NCBI GenBank assembly: GCA_021295815.1
Contig: JAGWBQ010000013.1
Coordinates: forward strand, 46,923 to 110,922
Length of the DNA stretch: 64,000 bases
From: Gemmatimonadota bacterium
GTDB taxonomy: Bacteria > Gemmatimonadota > Gemmatimonadetes > Longimicrobiales > Gaopeijiaceae
Direction: 5' to 3'
Below, one piece after another: positions 10,280-18,330 of this stretch (positions are counted from its first letter, which is position 1; every line of letters starts with the position of its first letter). The notes below the pieces were generated by a model, which did no database searches, was not told the DNA's origin, and was given only the letters and a program-made list of their open reading frames with translations. Both the position numbers and the translations under genes were made by a program.

Positions 10280-11953
10280 GTGAAGGCGCTGCTCTGGCCC
10301 CGGCGAGGGGAGAGAATGCTTCCCGCCCTCTCGGCGGTCGTCCTGGCGCTCTCCTATCCACCGCTGCATATGTACGTCCCGCCCTTCGTGGGTCTCATAC
10401 CCCTGGCGGTGTGGATCTGCTCGCTTCCGGGAGACGCCGACGGCAGACGAAGAGCGGTGCGCGGATCCATCCTTTTCGGGGCCATCTACTTCGGACTCGT
10501 CTTCTACTGGATCATGGTCGCCCTGATCTGGTTCACCTGGCTGGCGGTGCCGGCCTTTCTAGGCAGCCTGGCGATGCTGACCGGGCTCGCCGCGCTCGTG
10601 GGATGGGGGTTCCACCGAGCGGTTCACCGGGTCGGTGCGCCGATCTGGATCGCCCTGCCCGTGCTCTGGACCGGAGGCGAGTGGTTCAGAGCCCACTGGC
10701 CCGACACGCTCGCCTTTCCCTGGCTCGGACTCGGCACTTCGCTTACCGGAACGCCCGAGCTGGTGGGGATCGCCGAATTGGTGGGCGCGCGCGGCGTGAC
10801 CCTCTGGCTCGCCGCCGTGAACGGACTGGGAGCGGCGGCGATCCTGGCTCACCGAAAAGGAGATCGCTGGGTCGGTCAGGCCGGGGCCGCTCTCGCACTC
10901 TGCGTCCTCCCGATGGCCTGGGGCGTGTGGCGGGCCGATAGCCTGGAGACGAGGCCCGCCGCCCGGGTGGCCGTGATCCAGCCCAACATACCCGAGGACA
11001 TCAAGCTCGACGCCTCGGTCGCCCTCGATTCGACCTTCGCCTCGCTCGACCGACTCATGGCGCAGCTCGCGAGCGAGGTGGGCGGGGGCGATGCACCTGG
11101 AGACGGGGCTCCGGGCAGTACGAGCCCAGGCGGCCTCGATCTGGTGGTTCTCCCCGAGGTCGTTCTGCCCGGGGTATTTCCCGCGCACGAGACCGCCGAG
11201 CTGGCCGTGGAGAGACTTCGCGGTTACGCCGCGGCCGCAGGAGCGCCGATAGTCTTCGGCGGGCTGGGTTTCGAGTACGACGAGGACGGAGGTTTCACCC
11301 CTTTCAATTCGGCCTTTCTGGTGGCGCAGGACGGACTCCGGGACTACCGCTACGACAAGCGCCACCTCGTTCCCGTGGTCGAGAGGGTACCGTTCCTCCC
11401 CGCCGACGCTCTCGGCTCGCTTGAGTACTTCGGCGCCTACGGCGTCGGGAGAGGATGGCCCATGGTGGAGGTCGGGGACGCGGCCTACGCTCCCCTCATT
11501 TGCTACGAATCCTCTTATCCGGAGGCGGCGCGCGCGTTCAGACAGCGGGGCGCCGACATCCTCCTGAACCTCACCAACGACGCCTGGTACGGCAGGGAGG
11601 AGCTCTGGGCCCGGACCACGGCTCTCTGGCAGCACCCCGCCCACATGGTGATGCGCGCCATCGAGAACCGGATGGGCGTGGCGAGGGCGGCGAACACCGG
11701 CATATCGCTCTTCGTCGATCCGGTGGGACGGGTGAGCGACCCGATCGAGCTCTTCACCGACGGATACAGGGTGCATGCGGTCGAGACCACCGACGTGCTC
11801 ACCGTCTATGCCCGTTTCGGGGATGTGGCCGGGGGCGCGGCGGCAGCCGTCTCGCTCCTGCTTATGGTGGCTTCCTTCGCCGGGGACCGGTATAGGTACG
11901 ACACGTCCGACACGACGGCCCTTGCCGCCCCGAAGGAAACATCGAATGTTTGA
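10280..11953 (+). CDS. lnt: Apolipoprotein N-acyltransferase
   Basis: This 557-residue inner-membrane enzyme attaches the third acyl chain to the N-terminal cysteine of lipoproteins, after which LolA-type carriers can move them outward. About six N-terminal membrane helices (residues 10-225) are followed by a nitrilase-fold domain (about 230-500) and one last helix (about 515-532). The catalytic triad is visible: Glu in V-L-P-E-V-V-L-P, Lys in Y-D-K-R-H-L-V-P and Cys in L-I-C-Y-E-S-S-Y. The motif V-P-F-L-P follows the lysine. The start GTG is at 10280. The last 10 nt of the gene fall inside the repeat that is duplicated downstream. Confidence 0.94.
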   Translation: MKALLWPRRGERMLPALSAVVLALSYPPLHMYVPPFVGLIPLAVWICSLPGDADGRRRAVRGSILFGAIYFGLVFYWIMVALIWFTWLAVPAFLGSLAMLTGLAALVGWGFHRAVHRVGAPIWIALPVLWTGGEWFRAHWPDTLAFPWLGLGTSLTGTPELVGIAELVGARGVTLWLAAVNGLGAAAILAHRKGDRWVGQAGAALALCVLPMAWGVWRADSLETRPAARVAVIQPNIPEDIKLDASVALDSTFASLDRLMAQLASEVGGGDAPGDGAPGSTSPGGLDLVVLPEVVLPGVFPAHETAELAVERLRGYAAAAGAPIVFGGLGFEYDEDGGFTPFNSAFLVAQDGLRDYRYDKRHLVPVVERVPFLPADALGSLEYFGAYGVGRGWPMVEVGDAAYAPLICYESSYPEAARAFRQRGADILLNLTNDAWYGREELWARTTALWQHPAHMVMRAIENRMGVARAANTGISLFVDPVGRVSDPIELFTDGYRVHAVETTDVLTVYARFGDVAGGAAAAVSLLLMVASFAGDRYRYDTSDTTALAAPKETSNV

Positions 11954-11966
11954 ACCAAGAGGTTGT

Positions 11967-12017
11967 CGACCTCACGAGCAGCAACCGTTCGCATGGAGAG
12001 CGTTCACATGGGTTACC
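11967..12017 (+). repeat. 51-bp direct repeat, copy A (leader and start of small membrane protein A)
   Basis: This 51-bp stretch is identical, base for base, to 12360-12410 and includes the Shine-Dalgarno and the M-G-Y start codons of the small gene. A further 25 bp upstream (11942-11966) matches 12322-12346 with one difference, and begins inside the 3' end of lnt. Confidence 0.95.
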
Positions 12018-12292
12018 TGAAGCGGAAGTTCAGCGGTGTACCGCCTTACCGTATGGCGAGGTGGGTGGCCGTGTTTCTCGCGATAACTCTCCTTTACAGG
12101 GGTGCGTCCGTCGCAGTGTCCCCGCACGGCGACAGCCGTTCGCTTGAGCTTCTGGAGTGGCTGACTCAGGACGCGGCCAGAATTCTCGTGGCAATAGCGC
12201 TGCTGGTTCTGTGGCGCTGGCCGAGGCAGTGGCCGAGTCATGCATCCAACGCCAGGGTATCGGATCTTTCAGGGTCCGAGCCGGAGGGCTGA
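12008..12292 (+). CDS. Small two-helix membrane protein, copy A
   Basis: This is a 94-residue protein of no family I recognise. ATG at 12008 is chosen because GGAGAG lies 7-8 nt upstream and the same start is shared with copy B. Two hydrophobic helices (about residues 15-33 and 56-70) flank a polar loop with P-H-G-D-S-R-S-L-E-L-L-E-W-L. The C-terminus ends in V-S-D-L-S-G-S-E-P. It sits directly after lnt and could be cotranscribed. Its twin follows about 110 bp downstream, with the loop motif and the tail conserved and the helices diverged. The function is unknown. Confidence 0.65.
   Translation: MGYLKRKFSGVPPYRMARWVAVFLAITLLYRGASVAVSPHGDSRSLELLEWLTQDAARILVAIALLVLWRWPRQWPSHASNARVSDLSGSEPEG
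12256..12284 (+). repeat. 29-bp direct repeat, copy A (3' end of small gene A)
   Basis: Identical to 12607-12635. It encodes the shared C-terminal V-S-D-L-S-G-S-E-P of both small proteins. With the 51-bp leader repeat it defines a duplicated unit with a period of about 350-393 bp. Confidence 0.93.
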
Positions 12293-12359
12293 ACAGATGA
12301 CTGGTCCGATCAACCCAAGCGTCGAATGTTGGAACCAAGAGGTTGTAGCCTATCGTTTC

Positions 12360-12410
12360 CGACCTCACGAGCAGCAACCGTTCGCATGGAGAGCGTTCAC
12401 ATGGGTTACC
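12360..12410 (+). repeat. 51-bp direct repeat, copy B
   Basis: Perfect match to 11967-12017. In this copy an extra 13 bp separates it from the upstream 25-bp match at 12322-12346. It contains the ribosome-binding site and start codon of small gene B. Confidence 0.95.
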
Positions 12411-12652
12411 GTGCACTGGCGAAGTGGATGATCGCGTTGACTGCGATAGCTGTCGTCATTGGGGGTGCGGGTATCGTGGTTTACCCGAACGGGGAGAGCC
12501 GTGCGCTCCAGCTCTTGGAGTGGTTGGCCAAGGACGTGACCAAGGGTGTCGTGGTGATAATGTTGCTGGTTTTGATGCCCCGGGTGCGGCTGGCGTCAAA
12601 AGCCGAGGTATCGGATCTTTCAGGGTCCGAGCCGGGAGAGCCGAACAGATGA
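12401..12652 (+). CDS. Small two-helix membrane protein, copy B
   Basis: This is an 83-residue paralogue of the preceding small protein. The start ATG at 12401 follows the same GGAGAG leader. Two hydrophobic helices (about residues 8-26 and 48-61) flank the shared loop P-N-G-E-S-R-A-L-Q-L-L-E-W-L, and the tail again reads V-S-D-L-S-G-S-E-P. The leader and tail are identical at DNA level to copy A, while the helices are clearly different in sequence. No known family was recognised and the function is unknown. Confidence 0.65.
   Translation: MGYRALAKWMIALTAIAVVIGGAGIVVYPNGESRALQLLEWLAKDVTKGVVVIMLLVLMPRVRLASKAEVSDLSGSEPGEPNR
12607..12635 (+). repeat. 29-bp direct repeat, copy B (3' end of small gene B)
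   Basis: Identical to 12256-12284; it encodes the shared C-terminal motif of the second small membrane protein. Confidence 0.93.
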
Positions 12653-12672
12653 TTAGTGGGAGCACCCCAGAC

Positions 12673-13053
12673 GTGGTCCGCTGGCAGGTATTCGTGGTCT
12701 AGACGGACGGCAGTCTCGTGGCCGACTTCGGAGGATCGGGAAGAGGTCCCGGCGAATTCGGGTCAGCTCGAGAGGGCCGTCCAGGCCTCATGGGGAGAGA
12801 CGGGCGAAACCGGTGTGACCGTCGAACATCGGCGGTTCGCCCAGAGCGGTGCCGGCTCTCTTCTTTCCGTGGTCGGACGGGTCGCGTGTACGACGTAATC
12901 ACGTCCGACGGCAGGTACGTGGGCACCTTTCCGGCCGGCGCTACCGCGATGCCGGCGGCGTTCGGCCCCGACGGTCTAGCGGCCTTCGTGGAGATCGACG
13001 ACCTCGACACGCCTACCGTGATCGTGAAGCGCGTGGCGCCGGAGGTCAGGTGA
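12673..13053 (+). pseudogene. Decayed six-bladed beta-propeller gene remnant
   Basis: In one frame the segment reads R-W-Q-V-F-V-V, stop (TAG 12700-12702), T-D-G-S-L-V-A-D, then [11 protein letters not shown], a blade signature typical of secreted six-bladed (NHL-like) propellers. It ends in [16 protein letters not shown], then G-P-D-G-L-A-A-F-V, and [11 protein letters not shown] before the stop at 13053, which looks like a normal propeller C-terminus. Such proteins are usually 350-400 residues, but only about 125 codons remain. The stretch between (about 12770-12890) does not read as blades, so there is an internal deletion or frameshift as well as the in-frame stop. No start or signal peptide remains. 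A 111-residue ORF from 12718 is possible but unlikely to be functional. Confidence 0.6.
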
Positions 13054-13178
13054 AGCGGTTCGGTCCGATGCTGGCGCCTACGGTCTCCGCACGTCCAACT
13101 CGTCGGACGGATCCGGCCGCCGGCCACCGGCTGCTGGAGGTGGGCTCGGTGAAGAACTCGGCGGTTCGCATCACCGGA

Positions 13179-13811
13179 CTAACCCACCTCCGCCGACGGA
13201 CACTCGTCGGCGAGCGTGCACTCGGAGCAGCGCGGACGTCTCGCCACACAGACCCGCCGGCCGTGCCAGATGAGGAGATGCGCCAGCATGGTCCAGGCCC
13301 CCCGGGGGAAGAGGGCCATGAGATCGCGCTCGATCTTGACCGGATCGGTCTCCTCGGTGAACCCCAGCAGCCGGGAGAGCCGTTTGACGTGCGTGTCCAC
13401 AACCACGCCTTCATCGATCCCGAAGGCGTTCCCGAGGACCACGTTGGCGGTCTTGCGTCCCACCCCGGGCAACCGGACCAGTTCGGCCATGGCCCGGGGC
13501 ACCGAGCCGGAGTGCTTCTCGACGAGACCGCGAGCGAAACCGACGATGTGCTTCGCCTTGTTCCGATAAAATCCGGTAGTGCGCACCAGGTCCTCCACCT
13601 CGGCGGGATCGGCCTCGGCTAGAGCCTCCGCAGTCGGGAAACGGCTGAAGAGCGCGGGGGTGGCCTCGTTGACGCGCACGTCCGTGGTCCGAGCGGATAG
13701 GATAGTCGCCACCGCCAACTGAAAGGGGTTCTCGAAGTCGAGCTCGCAATGAGCGTCGGGGTACTCGCGTTCCAGAAGCGAGTAGACGCGCTCGGCGCGC
13801 TCCGCGCTCAC
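13179..13811 (-). CDS. nth: Endonuclease III (DNA glycosylase/AP lyase)
   Basis: This base-excision-repair enzyme removes oxidised pyrimidines and nicks abasic sites. Visible features are the helix-hairpin-helix with L-P-G-V-G-R-K-T-A-N-V-V (catalytic Lys), V-V-D-T-H-V-x-R-L-S (catalytic Asp), and a C-terminal C-X6-C-X2-C-X5-C [4Fe-4S] motif. The start is set at GTG 13811, which overlaps the stop of the upstream transporter and follows an AGGAGG; this gives 210 residues, the normal size. An upstream ATG at 13853 would add 14 atypical residues. It is the last gene of the glyS-transporter-nth operon. Confidence 0.95.
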   Translation of the reverse strand: MSAERAERVYSLLEREYPDAHCELDFENPFQLAVATILSARTTDVRVNEATPALFSRFPTAEALAEADPAEVEDLVRTTGFYRNKAKHIVGFARGLVEKHSGSVPRAMAELVRLPGVGRKTANVVLGNAFGIDEGVVVDTHVKRLSRLLGFTEETDPVKIERDLMALFPRGAWTMLAHLLIWHGRRVCVARRPRCSECTLADECPSAEVG

Positions 13812-15331
13812 TCGGACCCGCCCTCCTGCTGCGCCACCCGATTGGCCATCCACCGGTTCGCAAGCAACAGAACCGCGGCCACGACGGCGAATTGGATGAG
13901 CACCGTTCCGATGTTGAAGCTCGAGAAGAGCGTCAAGGTATTGCTCCAGACGATCTCACCGGTCTCGGGATCGCGGGAAAGGGCGCTCCACAGCCACCAG
14001 CAGGTCAGCACCACGGCTTCGACCGCCACCAGACGCATCGCCCAGTCCCACCAGCGTCCGATGCGCAGATCGGAATGCTCGTGGTTGATGAAGCGCTCGC
14101 GCCACTTGGTCACCCCGTAGCGGAGGACGACGAAGGCGAAGAAGAACCCGCTGATCATCAAGGCCACGCCCCAGACCCAGTCCTGGTTCTGGAAGAAGGG
14201 CAGCCCGGTGGTGATGTCGAGCCCCAGCGGGCGGAAGACCGGGCCGAGATCGACCGCGCTCGGTACGCCGAAGAGAATGCCCGCCCCCGCCACCAGGGTC
14301 AGTGCCCGCTTTCGGGACAGGCCGAGGTCCTGGAGGATGCGGACCGAGAGCTCCACCATCGCCACCAGGCTCGTCCACGCGGCGAAAAGGAGCGCGAGGA
14401 AGAAGAGCGCCTGGAAGAAGCGACCCGCCGGCATCTGCGCGAAGAGCTGCGGAACCCAGATGAAGGTGAGCCCTTCGTTGCCCGCGCCGGTGATCTCCGC
14501 CGCCGCGCCGGGCATGATCGAAAAGATCGTGCATAGCACCATGATCCCGGCGAGGAGGGACATCGAGTTGTTGCCGAAACCGATGACGAACGCGTTGAGC
14601 GAGGTGTCCTCGCGCGAGCGCATGTAAATGGCGTAGGTGAGCACAAGCCCCCAGCCGGCCCCGGTATCCCAGGCGTTCTGCGTTAGCGCCTCGAGCCAGA
14701 TGCGGTAGTCGCCGAGCTCCGACCAGTCGGGAGTGAACAGGAACGCCAATCCCTCGCTGGCGCCGGGAAGAGTGACCGCGCGTATCGCAAGCACGACGAC
14801 GAGAAGGACGAGCGACGGGATCAGGAACTTGGCAGCCGTCTCGATCCCCTTCACCCCCTTCGCCACGACGAAGACGGCCATCGATATGGCGGCCAGATGG
14901 GTGAGCAGCGCTTCCGGTGTCGAGTGGAAGCCCTCCCAGAACGCCTCGGGCGTCTCGCCCGGGACCTGACCCGCGACCGTGCCGATGAAGAAGCGCAGCG
15001 TCCATCCCATCACCACCGAATAGTAGAAGAGAATGGCGGTGGCGACGAAGGCCACCCAGGCTCCCATCCACGCGAACTTGGGGCCGATGGTGGCCACGAT
15101 CGCGCCGATCGCGCCCTTGCGGGTGCTCTTGCCCATCCCGAATTCGAGGATCAGCAGCGGAATCGACCACGCGAGCAGGAAGACCACCCAGGCCACCAGG
15201 AAGCTGCCTCCGCCGTTGCTCGCGGCGATTCGTGGGAAGCGCCATATGTTGCCGGTACCCACGGCCATGCCCAGCATGGCGAGCAGCATGCCCCAGCGGG
15301 AGGTGAAGACTGCCGATCGAGTTGCGCTCAT
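13808..15331 (-). CDS. Sodium-dependent NSS-family amino acid symporter
   Basis: This 507-residue membrane protein has about 12 hydrophobic segments. The neurotransmitter:sodium symporter signature is present in TM1 (G-M-A-V-G-T-G-N-I-W-R-F-P), followed by N-G-G-G-S-F in TM2. These unwound TM1 residues bind Na+ and substrate in the LeuT fold. ATG at 15331 is preferred over an upstream in-frame ATG at 15499, because it follows AGGAAA and avoids overlapping glyS, which ends 20 nt upstream. The substrate is probably a neutral amino acid such as alanine or methionine (inferred). A MetS-like small subunit candidate lies at 18331 on the other strand. Confidence 0.92.
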   Translation of the reverse strand: MSATRSAVFTSRWGMLLAMLGMAVGTGNIWRFPRIAASNGGGSFLVAWVVFLLAWSIPLLILEFGMGKSTRKGAIGAIVATIGPKFAWMGAWVAFVATAILFYYSVVMGWTLRFFIGTVAGQVPGETPEAFWEGFHSTPEALLTHLAAISMAVFVVAKGVKGIETAAKFLIPSLVLLVVVLAIRAVTLPGASEGLAFLFTPDWSELGDYRIWLEALTQNAWDTGAGWGLVLTYAIYMRSREDTSLNAFVIGFGNNSMSLLAGIMVLCTIFSIMPGAAAEITGAGNEGLTFIWVPQLFAQMPAGRFFQALFFLALLFAAWTSLVAMVELSVRILQDLGLSRKRALTLVAGAGILFGVPSAVDLGPVFRPLGLDITTGLPFFQNQDWVWGVALMISGFFFAFVVLRYGVTKWRERFINHEHSDLRIGRWWDWAMRLVAVEAVVLTCWWLWSALSRDPETGEIVWSNTLTLFSSFNIGTVLIQFAVVAAVLLLANRWMANRVAQQEGGSE

Positions 15332-15351
15332 TGGTTTTCCTGTCGTTTCGG

Positions 15352-16689
15352 TCAAACGGTCGCCGGATCGCCGGCGAGTCGGTCTCGTATCCGCTCGACG
15401 AGCCGGTCGGCGCCGATCCGCACCTGCTCGAGCGAATCGCGGTCGCGAACCGTCACCGTACCGTCCTCCATGCTCCGACCGTCTACGGTGACGCACCATG
15501 GCGTGCCGATCTCGTCCTGACGACGGTAGCGCCTTCCTATGGCCCCGGCCTGATCGTAGAACGCCGGAATCGCCGCGTCGCGAAGCGAGTCGGTGATGGC
15601 GTGCGCCATCTCGGGCATGCCCTGTTTCTTGACGAGCGGGAAGACCGCGACCTTCACCGGGGCCAGCTTGGGATCGAAGCCGAGCACGACCCGTCTGTCT
15701 CCGTCGATCTCCTCATCGCGATAGGCGTCGGCGAGGACGACGAGCGCGGTCCGGTCGACGCCCATGGAGGTCTCGATCACGTAGGGGATGAAACGCTGGT
15801 TGGTACCCGGCTCGATATAGGTGAGTCTCTTGCCGGAGTACTCCTCGTGGCGGGCGAGGTCGAAGTCGGTCCGGTTGTGGATGCCTTCGAACTCCTTCCA
15901 GCCGAACGGGAATTCGTACTCGATGTCGAAGGCCTTCTTGGCGTAGTGCGCGAGCTCCTCCGGGCCGTGCTCGTGAAATCGCAACCGCTCGGGAGAGACG
16001 CCGAGCGACCGGTGCCACGCCATGCGCTCGTGCATCCAGCGCTCGAAAAACTCCTCGTCGTCCCCCGGCTTCACGAAAAACTGCATCTCGGCCTGCTCGA
16101 ACTCGCGGGTACGGAAGATGAAGTTGCCGGGTGTGATCTCGTTGCGGAAGGCCTTGCCGATCTGCGCCACGCCGAAGGGGACGCGCTGGCGAGCGGTGCC
16201 CTGCACGTTGATGAAGTTGACGAAGATGCCCTGCGCGGTCTCGGGACGCAGGAAGGCCCGTGTGCTCGAATCCTCCGCAGGCCCCATGAAGGTCTTGAAC
16301 ATGAGATTGAACATCCGCGGCTCGGTGAAGGCGTCGCGGGTGCCGCACACCGGGCACCGACCCGACTCGATATCCGGCAGGTCGGCCCGAAAGCGCCTGT
16401 GGCAGGAGCCGCACTCCGTGAGCGGGTCGGTGAAGCCCTCCACATGCCCCGACGCCTCCCAGACCCGGGGATTCATTATGATGGCGGAGTCGAGCCCCTC
16501 CACGTCGCTCCGGGTGTGGACCATCTCCCTCCACCACAGGTCCTTGATGTTCTTCTTCAGCTCGACTCCCAGGGGACCGTAGTCCCACACCGAACCGGCG
16601 CCGCCGTAGATCTCGGACGACTGGAAGACGAACCCCTTCCTCTTGGCGAGAGAGACCAGGCGGTCCATAAGGTCGGCGGGGGAGGGCAT
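15352..16689 (-). CDS. glyS: Glycyl-tRNA synthetase, single-chain (alpha2) type
   Basis: This 445-residue class II synthetase charges tRNA-Gly. It is the eukaryote/archaea-like homodimeric form rather than the alpha2-beta2 form. Visible features are the N-terminal G-F-V-F-Q-S-S-E-I-Y-G-G, W-D-Y-G-P-L-G, a zinc-like C-x2-C pair with a second C-x2-C (about residues 93-120), class II motif 2 around F-R-N-E-I-T-P, E-F-E-Q-A-E-M-Q-F-F, motif 3 around E-T-S-M-G-V-D-R-T, and a C-terminal anticodon-binding domain (about 345-445). A TTGATT/TAACTT promoter candidate lies about 145 bp upstream. It is the first gene of a three-gene leftward operon. Confidence 0.96.
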   Translation of the reverse strand: MPSPADLMDRLVSLAKRKGFVFQSSEIYGGAGSVWDYGPLGVELKKNIKDLWWREMVHTRSDVEGLDSAIIMNPRVWEASGHVEGFTDPLTECGSCHRRFRADLPDIESGRCPVCGTRDAFTEPRMFNLMFKTFMGPAEDSSTRAFLRPETAQGIFVNFINVQGTARQRVPFGVAQIGKAFRNEITPGNFIFRTREFEQAEMQFFVKPGDDEEFFERWMHERMAWHRSLGVSPERLRFHEHGPEELAHYAKKAFDIEYEFPFGWKEFEGIHNRTDFDLARHEEYSGKRLTYIEPGTNQRFIPYVIETSMGVDRTALVVLADAYRDEEIDGDRRVVLGFDPKLAPVKVAVFPLVKKQGMPEMAHAITDSLRDAAIPAFYDQAGAIGRRYRRQDEIGTPWCVTVDGRSMEDGTVTVRDRDSLEQVRIGADRLVERIRDRLAGDPATV

Positions 16690-16834
16690 TGGCTAGGGAG
16701 CGGTCGAAGGGGGGAGGCGGGATTCGGCCGACGGAGTCGACGGTGGGCAGGTCGGCCGGCCGCGGTCCGGCGACGCGGCGCGAGGCCCCGGTCCTGCGGG
16801 ACCGGCCCCGCAGGAGGGCGGTCTGTCGGGCGCA

Positions 16835-16863
16835 AAGTTACTTGCGGGCGGGCTTGGAATCAA
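16835..16863 (-). promoter_or_regulatory. Predicted promoter of the glyS operon
   Basis: Reading leftward, TTGATT (16863-16858) is followed after exactly 17 bp by TAACTT (16840-16835). Two further bases give TAACTTTG, which also fits the TAnnTTTG -7 element known from Bacteroidota promoters. It implies a leader of about 140 nt containing the hairpin at 16788-16805. Confidence 0.4.
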
Positions 16864-17033
16864 CGTGACCGCTCGTTGCCCGTGCGCGGTTCGACCTGGC
16901 CGGTCGCGCGATCGCACAGATCCTCCCCTGCAGACGATCCCCTCCGAGCTCAAGACGATCAGCATGTTCCGACCTGCGACGCCCCGTCCGTCCGGTCACC
17001 CCGACAGCCCTCCCGCACGCGCCTTCTAACCCT

Positions 17034-17039
17034 TATAAT
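17034..17039 (+). promoter_or_regulatory. Possible -10 element (TATAAT) upstream of nfuA
   Basis: A perfect TATAAT lies in an otherwise very GC-rich stretch 66 bp before the nfuA ATG. No good -35 is seen at 16-18 bp, so this is weak evidence. Confidence 0.3.
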
Positions 17040-17105
17040 TCCACCTGTGCGCCTCGCTCTGCCCGTCCGTTCCGCTCACATGTCCAACAGGCTTCCCCCG
17101 CGCCC

Positions 17106-17720
17106 ATGATTGAATTCACGCCCCGAGCCCGCGACGCCGTGCTCTCCTACCTCGGAGACGATGGAGCGGAAACCGACGCGCTCCGCGTCCGCGTCCGTCA
17201 AGGCGCCGTCGGAACTCCCCTCGGCTTCGAACTGGCCCTGGTGCCTCTCGCGGAGAGAGGCGCGGACGAGCGCGAATTCGGGGCGGACGGCTTCTCGGTC
17301 CTGGTCAGGGAGGACGACATGGCGCATGTGGAAGGGGCCCAGGTGGATTTCGTCGAACGGGTGAACGAGAGCGCCTTCGAAGTCATCCCGGCTTCGCGAC
17401 GCGGCGTCCGTCCCGGCCAGAACGGCGACGCCGCCCGGGAGCGCAACGGCCCGCCCACCGGCAGGATCGCCGACCGGGTGCGGGAGGTGCTCGACAGCAA
17501 CGTCAACCCCGCTATCGCGGCGCACGGCGGCATGATCTCGCTGGTGGACGTCGACGGAGCCGAGATTTACGTGGAGATGAGCGGAGGCTGCCAAGGCTGC
17601 GCCCTGTCGCGCATGACCCTGCGGCAGGGGGTAGAACGCATGCTCCGCGAGGCCGTCCCCGAACTCGACGCGGTCCACGACATCACCGATCACGCGTCGG
17701 GGGAGAACCCCTATCTCTAG
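17106..17720 (+). CDS. nfuA: NfuA-type iron-sulfur cluster carrier
   Basis: This 204-residue protein has two parts: an N-terminal degenerate HesB/IscA-like domain (1-95) lacking the usual cysteines, and a C-terminal NifU domain (about 118-190). The NifU domain has N-P-A-I-A-x-H-G-G, then G-G-C-Q-G-C-A-L-S, where Cys162 and Cys165 form the C-x-x-C that coordinates a [4Fe-4S] cluster between two subunits. Nfu proteins deliver clusters to target enzymes. This window encodes many Fe-S proteins (RimO, Nth, two molybdoenzyme systems). The next gene follows almost directly. Confidence 0.9.
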   Translation: MIEFTPRARDAVLSYLGDDGAETDALRVRVRQGAVGTPLGFELALVPLAERGADEREFGADGFSVLVREDDMAHVEGAQVDFVERVNESAFEVIPASRRGVRPGQNGDAARERNGPPTGRIADRVREVLDSNVNPAIAAHGGMISLVDVDGAEIYVEMSGGCQGCALSRMTLRQGVERMLREAVPELDAVHDITDHASGENPYL

Positions 17721-17796
17721 CCAGGGCTCGCTCGATCGGGCCCAGGCACTCGCTCTGCTCGAGGAGTGGGTAAGCAACGAAGGCCTGCGCAAGCAC

Positions 17797-18300
17797 ATGT
17801 ACGCGGTCGAGGCCGCGATGCGCCGCTACGCGAAACTCAAGGGGGAGGACGAGGAGCTCTGGGGAATCGCTGGTCTGCTTCACGACCTGGACTGGGAGAG
17901 GCATCCCGACGAGCACCCGCACCGGGGAGTCGAGCACATGCGGGCTGTCGGCTATCCTGAAGAGCTGCTCCGAGCCGTCCTCGCCCACACCTGGCCGGAC
18001 CGAACCGACGTCGAACCGACATCCGCGCTCGACCGCCACCTGGTCGCCTGCGACGAACTAAGCGGCCTGATCTTCGCCTGCTGCCTCGTCCGCCCCAACG
18101 GGATCGACGACCTCAAGCCCAAGTCGGTCGTAAAGAAGCTGAAGGACAAGGCTTTCGCCGCAGGAGTCGACCGCCGAGAAGTGGCGCGCGGCATCTCGCT
18201 GATCGGACTGGAGCGGAAGGAGCACATCCAGAACGTCATCGACGGAATGCGCGAGGCCGGGGAACTTCTGGGCGTCCGGGGCGTTGACCGCCGCAGTTAG
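17797..18300 (+). CDS. HD-domain (HDIG-like) protein
   Basis: The HD phosphohydrolase-like motif G-L-L-H-D-L-D-W-E-R-H-P is followed by H-P-H-R-G-V and an A-H-T-W motif, giving the H...HD...H metal ligand set expected of the family. The substrate is unknown. The first ATG is at 17797, but the frame is open upstream to the nfuA stop and reads A-L-A-L-L-E-E-W-V-S-N-E-G-L-R-K-H, which belongs to the family N-terminus. Translation therefore probably begins near 17720-17745 at a codon I cannot identify. The protein is 167 residues from the ATG, about 190 if extended. Confidence 0.75.
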   Translation: MYAVEAAMRRYAKLKGEDEELWGIAGLLHDLDWERHPDEHPHRGVEHMRAVGYPEELLRAVLAHTWPDRTDVEPTSALDRHLVACDELSGLIFACCLVRPNGIDDLKPKSVVKKLKDKAFAAGVDRREVARGISLIGLERKEHIQNVIDGMREAGELLGVRGVDRRS

Positions 18301-18330
18301 CTGGCCTACCGGAAAAGACGGAGATTGCCC

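Larger units (their letters stand above)
16690..17105. other. Divergent intergenic region between glyS and nfuA, about 416 bp
   Basis: No credible coding sequence was found. It contains a promoter candidate for glyS (listed), a -10-like TATAAT for nfuA (listed) and a stable-looking hairpin at 16788-16805 (7-bp stem CCGGTCC/GGACCGG, loop TGCG) that would lie in the glyS leader. I found no T-box or other recognisable riboswitch signature. Confidence 0.5.

Noticed and set aside
11942..12652. Repeats after lnt as a CRISPR array
   Set aside because: Only two copies, about 350-390 bp apart, and each covers the ends of a coding unit; there are no short spacers.
13191..13212. Hairpin CGCCGACG/CGTCGGCG as a terminator between the propeller remnant and nth
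   Set aside because: It lies inside the nth coding end, has no T-run on either side and can be explained by coding GC content.
16693..16965. 90-codon minus-strand ORF upstream of glyS
   Set aside because: Pro/Ser/Arg-rich with no recognisable motif. The promoter candidate for glyS lies within it.
16690..17105. T-box or glycine riboswitch before glyS
   Set aside because: I could not find a T-box sequence or paired glycine-aptamer core; only a simple 7-bp hairpin is present.
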